Assembly (NCBI GenBank): GCA_021234155.1
Contig: JAJEKV010000016.1
Location: 994,001-1,058,000 of the forward strand
Source of the DNA: Isoetes taiwanensis
Taxonomy: Eukaryota; Streptophyta; Lycopodiopsida; Isoetales; Isoetaceae
DNA length: 64,000 nt
Direction of reading: 5' to 3'
Shown here: positions 40,925 to 50,485 of the stretch, piece by piece
Layout of the letters: every line of letters starts with the position of its first letter
Position numbering within the stretch: the stretch's first letter is position 1
Translations under genes and position numbers: made by a program
The notes under the pieces: generated by a model
Told to the model about the DNA's origin: nothing
The model's input: only the letters and a program-made list of their open reading frames with translations
The model's database searches: none

Positions 40925-41176
40925 TTACAAAGACCCATCAGAAGTTCCAAGTTCTTGGTGGCTTCGGCCAGCTATAATAGCAGCTGCTCGTAGCTCATCT
41001 GCCTTCATCGAAAAACCTTTTTCCTCATACAGGGCAGCCAAGTCTCGCATTGCTGCTCCAATAGCCAGCCCAGATGTCGAAGAGGAGGCAGAGCTAATCC
41101 GCAAGCGCTCCACCACGCCCTCCAAAAATTGAATTGCTTCTGCTCGATCGTCCCCATCCACCAAGGCCTCAGCTTT
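40925..41176 (-). pseudogene. TPR-like C-terminal gene fragment
   Basis: The minus strand encodes AEALVDGDDRAEAIQFLEGV, then AAMRDLAALYEEKGFSMKAD and a C-terminus ending at 40925. The A-x3-L-A-x-LY-x4-G pattern is typical of tetratricopeptide helices, as in the last exon of plant TPR proteins. Upstream the frame meets a stop (EN*SEKAEAL) and no other exon is recognisable, so this looks like a captured or decayed last exon. It lies between two copies of a 103-bp repeat (39981 and 41280). Confidence 0.5.
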
Positions 41177-41279
41177 TTCAGATCAGTTTTCCAAATTTTC
41201 AGAAGCTGAAAGGGGCTGGGGCTGGGGCTGCGCAGTTCCGGCCGCTGTTTCAAAATTGGGAAGGCATTTTTTCCAAGCC

Positions 41280-41382
41280 CGAAGTGCAATTACATGTGGC
41301 ATACACATAGGATACATATGGCATACACGTGTATAGGCTAAAATTGCACGAAATCGTGCACCTCGGGTTAGGCAACCCTGCT
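41280..41382 (+). repeat. ~103-bp dispersed repeat, right copy
   Basis: It begins CGAAGTGCAATTACATGTGG and ends AGGCAACCCTGCTAA, in the same orientation as 39981-40093 but without the A tail. Confidence 0.7.
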
Positions 41383-41566
41383 AATGCTAACGAGGAATTA
41401 AGGAGCAAAGACAACAGAGAAAACAAAGCGCTTCTGCCAAAACCTCAGTTTTATTAAACATATAGATCTCACTTTTACCCAAAATGGGTTCAAAGGTGAT
41501 ATAAAAGAGACAATGACAAAAATATAACAACAAATGACACCATAGCCAAAGATGACAAGATAATTT

Positions 41567-44152
41567 TTATGGAAGTCTTTGAACCAAGGCAGCCTTCACT
41601 TCTTTAGTAACTTCTCGCATTTGGTTCTTACTCTTGCTAGAAAGGTCATAAAAAATGGTGGGCAGGCCATTGTCCTCCTTGTACCAGTTCTGCCAGCTCA
41701 TCAACCAATCATCACACGTGGAAGCAATGACGTGTCTTTTGTGTTTAAAGTGGGATCTAATTACCTCTGCAAAGGCTGCATCTGGGTCCCTAAGAGCAGG
41801 CAGAATAGAATATTGCAAGGTGTTATAACGAGTGTGCTGGTTGTAGCTTTCAGCAGCTTCCTTGTTTTTGGCGTCACGATAGCCTGGCTCATTATAATAT
41901 GGATCTTCAACAAAAACAAGGCTCTGTAAAGATACAAGCACCTGTAATATGGTAGACGAGGATGGATCCCAAGAGGGCCCTTGCCATGTCCCTAGTAAAC
42001 TCAAACACACTTTACCACATGTATACAAGTTAGGATTGAACCTAACATTTCCTCCTCCAGTAGTTAGAAACTGAACCTTAGGTGCCTTGTCTGGGTACCT
42101 CTTTCCTAGCAATATGTCAAACAGAAAAATTCCATCTTGATATGGGGTTCCCTCGGGCCCGATGATTAGTGCTCTCAACAAATCCATCCTCGCCTCATCT
42201 ACCCTGACATGAATAGAAGAATGGAACTCTAATGGCAAGTTGGTTGCTAATCCTGCTACTTCTTTCGCAATCCTTCGAGCACGGCTTGGGATCCCATTTT
42301 TCCAATTCAACTCTGTCCTGAAGTAATGATTGTCTAGCAAACACGTTTGCTTGAACTGAAATGGCTTGAGAGCAGCCACATATTCTTCTCTCTCGCGCCT
42401 GTGCTCATCACCACTTGTTGAAGTACTTGGTGCAATTGATGCACCTGTTGCCTTCTTGAATATGCATGGCCACTTGTGCCTAAAGAAGACATCTGCATCC
42501 TTTAACCAAGGAATGTTTGCCAATGATGTTCTCCATATGTTGATGCCTTGTTCCAATTCCTCAAACGCATGCTTGGCTTCTGCAACAAGTGCCATCTCCA
42601 CAGCGGATTTCTCATCTTGATCTGCAAGAAAACTTCTGATTACATGGTTCCCCATGATAAAGGATGCTTGCTTATAGAGTTTCTCCATAAGGGAGATCAA
42701 TGCAGCATCACCTTGTGGAATACCACTCCAACAATCATCCATTGTATGTTGGCACAACATTAGAGGAAAGATCTCTGGTCTTGTTGCAACTTGTCTGAAC
42801 AAAGCAAAGACAGCAAAATAGAGACTAGCTCTCTCTGCAATGTCTAGGGTGGAATCATTGCGCAGAAGGTCACTTAATACAGCACGCAAACCTGAATCCA
42901 AACAAACTAGAACTGTGGAAATGTAAGGCAAGTATGCCACGTTATGGGATTGTTTTAGCTCTTTACATAGTTTCTTTAGCCATTCAAAAACATCCCTATC
43001 CATTTTCACCTGACACGCTTGGTGTTGTAGCCGCTTTAGCTTATTTTTACCTTCTTTTTGCCTTGCATAGCTGCAATCATAACCATCCTCATAATCTTCT
43101 CTCTCCTTCTTAGCTTGTTGTTTGCCCTTCTTCTCTTCCTCCTTAACTTCTTCCTTCAGCTTAATTGCATGTTGACATGCCTTATAAGCTCCAAAAAGGC
43201 CTTGAATAGCAGAATACAAGAGTCTCAATTTTTCCTCCTCTTCCTCGGTTGCCATTAGAATATACTTCTGTCTGTAATGGTTTTTACGAAGAACTTTTGG
43301 CTCTCCCAAGCTCCTTAACACATATACAACTTGGCTGTCAAGGTATTTGAGCACACTATGTCCTGCAATGGATCTAATATCTAGTCTACTCAATGCAGTT
43401 TCGCAGCCATCAAGGGGACAAGCAATACCTAAATACAGACTGAAACCTCCATCTTCAAGTATGCAAATGCTCCTCCCTACCCAATCAATAAGACAGGCAC
43501 GACAAAAGATGTGCCTACAACTCTCAAGTGGATAGTAACCCTCTTGAGAGCTCACAAATTCTGCATGACATGAAGAACATGTAAACATAGAAGGAACTTC
43601 CTCTCTAGACATTGCTATAGACAAAGTCGAACTAGTGCCTTTTGGCATTGGCATGGGAGCATGTTCAACACTATGATGTTCAATTCCAACAAACCTTTGC
43701 TTGCAACTGGTGCAGACTGGCACGACAGGATCATTAACAAGGGTGCAAGTTGGGCATGAGAGAGGGCCATAAGCATCTGCAGCTATGTAGGGCTCTGATT
43801 TCTGCGTAGATTCTTGTTCAAATATTGTGCTACATGAGCTACATCTAGTTGCGGTGATAAAATTATCATAAGTGCATACCAGACAGGTCTTGGACCTAGG
43901 TACGCCACTCTCGTGTTCTTCTTTTACTTCTTGTTTGTAAAACTCCACCTCTTCCTCATCCCCTTGGTCATAATCAGCGTCATGATCATCATAATAATCA
44001 TGATCATAATCATAATCATAATCATCATGATCATAATCATAATCATAATCATCATCATAATCATCATAATCAAGATCCATTATAATCATAATTATCACGA
44101 TCATAATCATAATCATGATCATAATCATCATCATGATCATAATCATAATCAT
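41567..44152 (-). CDS. RING E3 - UBC E2 fusion protein with zinc fingers
   Basis: This is an uninterrupted 861-codon ORF. Residues 1-24 translate a simple repeat, and ATG at 44080 (MDLDYDDYDDD) is a more credible start. In order: an Asp/Tyr-rich run; two RanBP2-like zinc fingers (CLVCTYDNFITATRCSSC, about 90-107, and CPTCTLVNDPVVPVCTSC, about 133-150); a C3HC4 RING (CSSC ... SCRHIFCRAC ... CPLDGC, about 193-255); a charged coiled coil (about 300-380); a helical middle; and a UBC domain (about 625-775). The UBC domain has HVRVDEARMDLLRALIIGPE, FDILLGKRYPDKAPKVQF and the active-site Cys716 in CGKVCLSLLGTW, then VFVEDPYYNEPGY. That UBC type is the large BIRC6/UBE2O class. The protein could load ubiquitin and pass it on by itself. 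No introns or transposon context are visible, so this is probably a host gene. Confidence 0.85.
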   Translation of the reverse strand: MIMIMIMMMIMIMIMIMIVIIMIIMDLDYDDYDDDYDYDYDHDDYDYDYDHDYYDDHDADYDQGDEEEVEFYKQEVKEEHESGVPRSKTCLVCTYDNFITATRCSSCSTIFEQESTQKSEPYIAADAYGPLSCPTCTLVNDPVVPVCTSCKQRFVGIEHHSVEHAPMPMPKGTSSTLSIAMSREEVPSMFTCSSCHAEFVSSQEGYYPLESCRHIFCRACLIDWVGRSICILEDGGFSLYLGIACPLDGCETALSRLDIRSIAGHSVLKYLDSQVVYVLRSLGEPKVLRKNHYRQKYILMATEEEEEKLRLLYSAIQGLFGAYKACQHAIKLKEEVKEEEKKGKQQAKKEREDYEDGYDCSYARQKEGKNKLKRLQHQACQVKMDRDVFEWLKKLCKELKQSHNVAYLPYISTVLVCLDSGLRAVLSDLLRNDSTLDIAERASLYFAVFALFRQVATRPEIFPLMLCQHTMDDCWSGIPQGDAALISLMEKLYKQASFIMGNHVIRSFLADQDEKSAVEMALVAEAKHAFEELEQGINIWRTSLANIPWLKDADVFFRHKWPCIFKKATGASIAPSTSTSGDEHRREREEYVAALKPFQFKQTCLLDNHYFRTELNWKNGIPSRARRIAKEVAGLATNLPLEFHSSIHVRVDEARMDLLRALIIGPEGTPYQDGIFLFDILLGKRYPDKAPKVQFLTTGGGNVRFNPNLYTCGKVCLSLLGTWQGPSWDPSSSTILQVLVSLQSLVFVEDPYYNEPGYRDAKNKEAAESYNQHTRYNTLQYSILPALRDPDAAFAEVIRSHFKHKRHVIASTCDDWLMSWQNWYKEDNGLPTIFYDLSSKSKNQMREVTKEVKAALVQRLP

Positions 44153-44225
44153 AATCCATCATAATCATAATCGTCATGATCATAATCATGACCCATCATG
44201 GTCATAATAAACATCATGATCCATC
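43970..44225. repeat. Imperfect ATAATC/ATCATG microsatellite
   Basis: Long runs of ATCATAATCATAATC and ATGATCATAATC overlap the 5' end of the E3-E2 ORF. They encode its Asp/Tyr/His-rich and Met/Ile-rich N-terminus. Length change here would alter or abolish the upstream start. Confidence 0.85.
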
Positions 44226-44229
44226 GCTT

Positions 44230-45715
44230 CCTTCTGTGCATATATACCACCTAAAAAGGTTGTATGTTATCTCCTTTTCTGTGTCTTTTGCCTTTCGCCT
44301 TTTTCTCTGTCTTTTCTTAGCCCTGCTTGGTTAATATGGAAAATGACCTTCGCTTTAGTGGAATCTCACCCTAAAGATCAGAGACGAAGATGATCTTTTC
44401 TCGGAAAATAGCAATGGCACTAAAGCGTCTAGCCATACTTGATCGAGGGCAGGTTTAAAATTAAAACGAGGGCTACACGATTTCAAATTTCTAGCAAATC
44501 AATTGCGGAAAAACTAAAATGAAAGACCAGTGGAAATTTGATAAATACCTCAACACAGCTGAAATCTAGTTGCAGCTTGATCGGTGACCCAAATCAAAAT
44601 TTGGAATAACGGACTCCAATCTCTATGGAGGGAAATTCGCGCTTAAGGGTAATTACACAGCAATGGTTATTTTAACTTAAAAGTTAAAAGTTTAAGATAA
44701 CGGCGTTCACACTCGTTAATCATTTCCGTTAAAATCAAAGCTGTTAAGGTTTAACCTAGCTGGTTAGGTTAAATTTTAATCTAATCACGATTCATGCATG
44801 TTTTGGTTATACTAAACCCTAACAGCATGTTAAAATTCTTAACAAAATGTGTTGTAAATTTATCAGCAGGTGTTGAGCACGGTTAGGGCTGTTAGCGACA
44901 ACGGGCGACGACGACGTAGCTGGTCCGGTCATCTCTCCAGCGGGTAAACACCATTCTTCCACTCTGCCATTCTTCTCTTTTATCTTATGTTCGTCTCCAA
45001 GTATGTTCTGAATGCTTTTCTTTTGCATTTTTATCCATTGCATTCGATCAGTAAACAATAGCAGTATATCACGCTCATGACTAGCCTAAACCGCTTCCCT
45101 TCCTCAAAAAATGAGATTTCAATAAAAACTGCAGATTTGTCACAAACGGATTTCAAATACATTATGAGGATCCAAGATTGAATGCCACCAAACCATCTCT
45201 TAGTTCCCACTCTACAAGAGAGATAAGCGTGTATAGTCAGCCAGCAACTGAAAAATAGGGCCATTTCCTCATGGCCAAATACTCTGAAGCGCTTGAATGC
45301 AGCATGAAAATTGGGTGAGAGAAGGCACGTAAGGCAAATCCTCAACATGAATGATGATAATTTTCGTGTCTTCTAGTAAAAGCCATCATAAAAAAAGATT
45401 TCACTTGGCCAAGCACAGCAGAAAAATACTACTGGGATCTTTTTTTCTACCATTTCTATATCCAACAAAGAGAGCCATCCTAAAATTATTTTAGTCCAAG
45501 TGTAGAACTATCATTTTATCGTGACAATATAGGCAAGAATAAACGTATTGACAACAGGTCCTCAAAATTTCTTAGAATTCCTATCAACCTGTCAGATTCT
45601 AATATGAGCATCTTCCTAAAGAGTCCCAGGTCAAAGGAGCTAGATCTTTGCAGGCATAAAGGTTACACAGAAAATAAAACCAGGAATAGTATCCACCGTC
45701 TGAATGCAATCCAGC
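44230..45715. other. Non-coding stretch upstream of the E3-E2 gene
   Basis: This includes the likely promoter and leader of the minus-strand E3-E2 gene, with no TATA box that I would defend. The rest is AT-rich sequence with no supported gene. Confidence 0.3.
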
Positions 45716-45850
45716 TTAAGATTCTAAACTTTTCTGAAGCTCTACCTTGAGTTGTTGAGAAAAATCATCGCCAACGTCGTCATCATCCCAATCATCTTCC
45801 CACTGCTGCAATGCCTCTTTATCTTCCTCTTTATCATCCCATTCTGCACC
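45716..45850 (-). pseudogene. DSS1: DSS1/SEM1 (26S proteasome and TREX-2 subunit) last exon, orphan
   Basis: The minus strand encodes EWDDKEEDKEALQQWEDDWD, then DDDVGDDFSQQLKVELQ, and stops at 45716. This is the acidic, Trp-containing C-terminal half of DSS1, a small disordered protein of the proteasome lid and of mRNA-export and BRCA2 complexes. Upstream, GGTGCAG just before the match could be a splice acceptor, and a stop (TAA) lies a few codons further up. I found no exon with the N-terminal acidic segment within the next several kilobases. It is either a real last exon with a distant first exon or a gene fragment. Confidence 0.7.
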
Positions 45851-47690
45851 AGTTTATTCCACCAGTGACTTGCGTAGTGTGCCACATACTCTGCCAAGGT
45901 GTAGAGTGCAAAACATTGCTTCTCATAGATCATCTGCTTGTACATGCTGCCCGAAAAGAGTGATGGAAGAGTCAGGATATCAGAAAACCATGCTCTAAGA
46001 AAATGTCATTCTCTAAGAAAATGTCACTTCATATGCCATGTGGAGCATGTCACATCACCAATGAGATTCAATTCTAGATACTGAATAGATATAGTGAGCC
46101 ATCGGGAATATAGTAAAAAATAAAAGCAACCTCAAGAAGTTATTTCTAATGACGCTCCTTCGTTTCTGAGCCAGTTCATGAACAAATGAGGATACACATT
46201 TCTGGTCATAGGACTTCATAAGTCGGTATAAGGATGTTGGCACCTCTCTTCCTCTCTCCTCTAGGCCAATCCTGTTATGGCAGTAAGATTTGAGCACATC
46301 TTTTCTGTGCTAGAATGACCTGATTATTACAAGTATGGCTCTGATTATTACAAGTATGGTTCTGATATCAGCTTTGGTCCCTTTTGAACATGATCTTGTT
46401 TTTCTGTCCTTCTGGTCACAGCAACCTGCCTTGTTAAGACTAGAGCAGAGCTTCTTCCAGATTTAGTTCATAAATACTTCCTTATGTTATTGGACATCAT
46501 GCAGTTCTCTTAACCATGAAACACGTGTAATTATTATTATGGGCTGGTTTGGAGACTTGGATGGGCTTTCATGCACATAAATTAGAGTAATTTGATTACA
46601 TACAGGTAGTAGATGGTGCCTTGGAACTGCTTGAAAAGATGAGCATGTACAAAAGTTGCCCAAGTAAGAGAAGATTTTCCATTCAGAGGACATGTTTAAC
46701 AGTAAAGTAGCGCAAGAAAACTTATGGAGATACATAAGTTGCAATAAGTAAGAAGAATGTAAGCAGGGCAGAGAATAGCTGTGTCAACAGAAACTGTTGC
46801 AACTGTTTCATTTCTTTATTCGAATAGAAGATTATATGTAATTTCATTTTATTGATTCTCTCAGTTTTAACAGTTAATAAAGTAATAGAAGATGTTGTGC
46901 CCACCATCAGGGGGTTAAACTTAATTTTTTGCTCTCTAAGATCGTGTCTAAGATGTGAAAGATCTGACTGTATTTTGAATATAGCGACTGTATTTTAACT
47001 ATATTTTGACTGTCTTGACTAGTTTGCATAATGAATGTAGTTTTATATGCTCTTTCCGCATTTTGACGAACCATTTGGCTATGGTATGGCAATTGCAATG
47101 CCTTTCATTTCTGCACTTTTGAACACAGGATGAGTTAATTGGCATACATATGAGTGTTGTTTAGACAAGAGCAAAGGAATGCTTAGAATTTTTACAGTGT
47201 GTTGAAAGTGTATCTAAAATGGGCCAGTGACTTTGAACAGTAAGGTGATTGAACAGTAAGGTGACTTTGAATAGTAACGTGAGCTTTTGATTTTATGACT
47301 AAATGTCTGGTGTGAATGCGTTTTTAACCAATTATGTTATGTTATTATATAACATAACTGAAAAGGTGTGCATGCATCTTAACGGAAAAATTCATCTTAT
47401 CTTATATTAAAAAATTAACATAACAATTTCAGTCTGAATTCAGTTTTAACAGAATCCGTTAGATTAATATTAAGATAACCAAGGGTGCGTAAGACACATT
47501 ATGTTAACCTTAGTTTAAGATAATAAAAGTGGGGTTAAAATCTATTTTTTAAGATAACATAGCCAATGGTCTGAAAGTGCCCTAAATCTCCGAGTCTCGC
47601 ACGCGTTTTGGTCAAAGCTTAAACCAAAAGAAAGTGGATAAAATGGTGTTTTATTCTAAGTAATACAAAAATTTATCTATCTAGCCTTAG
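45851..47690. other. Non-coding stretch
   Basis: One minus-strand open stretch (46297-46055; SYDQKCVSSFVHELAQKRRS) has protein-like composition but no identity. Nothing else is supported. Confidence 0.3.
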
Positions 47691-48337
47691 GGTACGGTGT
47701 CCATGTCTCGCGCACATAAGAGGCCAAAATGTGGCAAATTGTCAAAACAATCCCAATTTGCTCGGCCAAAGTGTCTCTGGATACCTAATGTTATACCTGA
47801 TGCAATGGGAAAAAAACTGCCTTCAAAAAATCTCGTGTCGAAGAGCTATAGGCCTTCGAAGATTGGGGGGTGTAGGCCCCCCCATTGCCTGACTAGTAGC
47901 CCTGTCTCGCCATGTGTGAACCCACCTTTCGAGCCCCCCGCACCAACCTACGCTAGGTACTGGTACCAATGATCGCGTCCCGTAGAACCTGAGTCCGTCA
48001 CCTGTCAGTCCACCTTCCGCCACATGTGTGAACCCCCTCCCGCAGTCGCCCTCCCAATATGCCCCCCCTCGATCTGGCATAGACGTCATACACTTCTTGT
48101 GTCCACAGGACCCGAGATGGCCATCATGGCCCAACAGTCCAGAGACTACGCGTACGGGAGCCATCGACCGCTACCAGATTTGGCCCTATTAGCCCATGTT
48201 TGCCAACATCTCATGAACAAAATCACTGCAATTACCCCTAATCTGACTCAGTTTGCTCTTCTTTGCCGAATTGGAGACACATTTGGGTGGCCGCGCCTCG
48301 CACAATTGGGCAGGGGCCTCATCATTCGGCATGGAGC

Positions 48338-48751
48338 TTTAAAAAGGGACAAGGAAATGCCATTCGATCAAAATCCCCGGATCGATTCAAAGGGTTGCTA
48401 AGCTCTGTCCATATCAGTTTATCCTAAGCTCCGTCGATATCAGCTTACTCGGCTCATCTAGGTAAGCTCTTGATCCTGGCTTTTGGCTTCATTTGGCTTA
48501 CTATTGATTTCTTGTTACATTGCAGCGCCATGGACAGTTGGAGGAAGAACCTAGGCAGCAGCGCATATCGGAAACCGCCTCCCTCCCCGGTGAAGAAGAG
48601 GGAGTGTCGAGACTTTGGCGCCTCTCAGGGAACCGAAGACCTCGGCTCCTTTACTCTGAAGAATGGTCTTGTGACACGCTCTGAAATCTATGATGCAGTG
48701 GGTTCAAACCTGGCTGTTGAAGTCACGCCAGAGATTACTGATCAAGTGTAG
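48338..48751 (+). CDS. Small unknown gene with TATA box and leader intron
   Basis: TTTAAAAAG at 48338-48346 could be a TATA box. A leader exon ends at 48461 with TAG|GTAAGC, and a 64-bp intron ends TTGTTACATTGCAG at 48525. ATG at 48530 follows five bases later and gives a 73-residue protein (MDSWRKNLGSSAYRKPPPSP to EVTPEITDQV). I do not recognise it; it is basic in the first half and acidic in the second. The coherent promoter, intron and ATG order is the main support. The coding part itself is 48530-48751. It may be a small host gene or part of a non-autonomous element. Confidence 0.45.
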
Positions 48752-49309
48752 CACGCCAAAAATGACAACGACATGGTCCACTGCCGTGTGACTGTTGCTG
48801 AAGGGGATCGGGTTAAGTTCGAGAGCCCGGTTAATCCGGAATAATTTAATTGCTGCTTCTGGCCAAAATGGACGCTTACATATGTAATCTATAGCCCTCT
48901 GATCTACCATAATCTATAGCTTACATATCTAATTTGATAGCCCTCTGATCTGTTTGAAGGGTTTTTTGTTTTATTTTGTAATGCCAACTTCATAAGGCAA
49001 TTTTGTGGAGTTATGTAATTTGTTCCTATGAAATATAATTTCCTTGAGGACATCCCAAAGACAACGTGTTCATGTATTTAACTTGGCATTTTGTATTCAA
49101 CAAAAACATGATACTTATGTCCATATGCTTGTCCATATGCTTGTCCATATACATGACATTAAAAAGACAAGTGAAGTCATCCTCCTTTAGAACAATGTTT
49201 GGTAGGACAAATTACTACTCTTCTATGGTCTCGTCCGAATCATATGCATCCTGCATCAATGGACTCTAAATATCAATCCATGAATATCAGATCCACATGC
49301 CAAAGACAG
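48752..49309. other. Non-coding stretch
   Basis: This includes the probable 3' UTR of the small gene and a short TCCATATGCTTG tandem at about 49120-49150. No other gene is supported. Confidence 0.3.
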
Positions 49310-49747
49310 CTACAAGCTACATATCATTTCTGATGTGTTTGTATTCAAAGGCAGTTCTGGTGTTGCCTCATTTACCTGCAATACCAAAAGTATGTTAAGA
49401 AGATTGAGCACAACATTACAGCAAAGTTCCTACTGCATACCTGTGCAGACCTCCATGCTCTAAAGAAGCCCTCGTCCATGCCCCTTGCTGTAGCAAGAGC
49501 TTCGGCATCAACTCCAATCTCAGCCATCTCCCGAATATGTCTGGCCTTGTCAATTGCCCTGACTTCATCATTTCTTGGCCTTGTGTTTGCTGCTGCATAG
49601 TTTATCCAGCCTTGTATATCCATCCTCAAAGAGTTAGCTAAAGGGTTGAATGTTCTTTGTTTACTGGCAAGGTCCCATCTCTTCAAAGGTGAATGGATGT
49701 TGCTGACTTTGTTAGGTGTAGGCCTGACCAAGGGGACGCAGCCCTCT
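49310..49747 (-). pseudogene. Two-exon fragment of an unknown protein
   Basis: I do not recognise this gene. A minus-strand exon (about 49747-49441) encodes LRMDIQGWINYAAANTRPRN and ARGMDEGFFRAWRSAQ and ends at CAG|GTATGC. After a 65-bp intron ending TATTGCAG, a last exon (49375-49310) adds VNEATPELPLNTNTSEMICSL. The acceptor on the 5' side could be CAATTAG near 49748. An upstream open stretch (49928-49749) is in a different frame. Composition and splice signals suggest genuine coding, but the start is not found. Confidence 0.4.
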
Positions 49748-50191
49748 ATGCTAATTGATTAAGAATGCACCCCATCTCCCTCACATAAGTGTTGTCTTCA
49801 AGACTGCAACCTATGTCCAGGGTTTGTGTTTGAGGAGATATTATGCCATCATGACCTGCCTGCTCACCAGGTACTTGCATAACCCCCACCTCGTCAGCCT
49901 GGCTGCTAGGCACACAAGCCTCCCACAATAACCGCGAGTCTAGACCATCGCACCTAGACTCCGACCCAGAGGATTATATCACAGAGCATTCCAATACTAT
50001 TATAGCATTTTGCATAAAAATATATCATAGCATATTCCAACAAGGGATATGCTATCTTGAAGATACAGTTCTGATCAAGACTAAAGACTGAGACTTTCTT
50101 TGACCTTGACTGAAGACTATCTCAATTCTCTTGAAGACCTGGTTTACTTCACTAATTTTTGGACATAGCTTATTCTATTTATAAGAATTTT

Positions 50192-50373
50192 GGGAATACT
50201 ACCAAAATACCCCTATGAGTTTGTGTAATCACCAAAATACCCTTATGAGTTCCAAAATTACCAAAATGCCCTTGTGTATAGTAGGTGTGTAGGGGCATTT
50301 TGGTAATTTTAAAACTCATAAGGGCATTTTGGTAATTACATAAACTCATAGGGGTAGTTTGGTAGTTTTCCCT
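50192..50373. repeat. 182-bp foldback hairpin
   Basis: ACTACCAAAATACCCCTATG ... ACCAAAATGCCC pairs with GGGGCATTTTGGTAATTTT ... CATAGGGGTAGTTTGGTAGT. The arms are about 75-80 bases with a short loop near 50280. It is non-coding and MITE-like or a simple inverted duplication. An A17 tract at 50468-50484, after AATGAAAAAATCATCTCGCA, may be the 3' end of a separate retroposon. Confidence 0.75.
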
Positions 50374-50485
50374 AAGATCTATTACATCTAAATTGTCTAT
50401 GTTTATAGATATTCAGAGTATATTGTATATTTTTCCTTAATTAATGAAAAAATCATCTCGCACCTTCAAAAAAAAAAAAAAAAAG

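Noticed and set aside
43913-44164. Plus-strand ORF rich in Ile and His
   Set aside because: It is a translation of the microsatellite.
46055-46297. Minus-strand open stretch with EERGREVPTSLYRLMKSYDQ
   Set aside because: The composition is protein-like, but I found no homologue, start or good splice partner. It is noted only.
47697-48401. Pro/Cys-rich ORFs on both strands
   Set aside because: They lie in a GC-richer stretch with overlapping frames. No frame has domain or splice support; this may be upstream sequence of the small gene.
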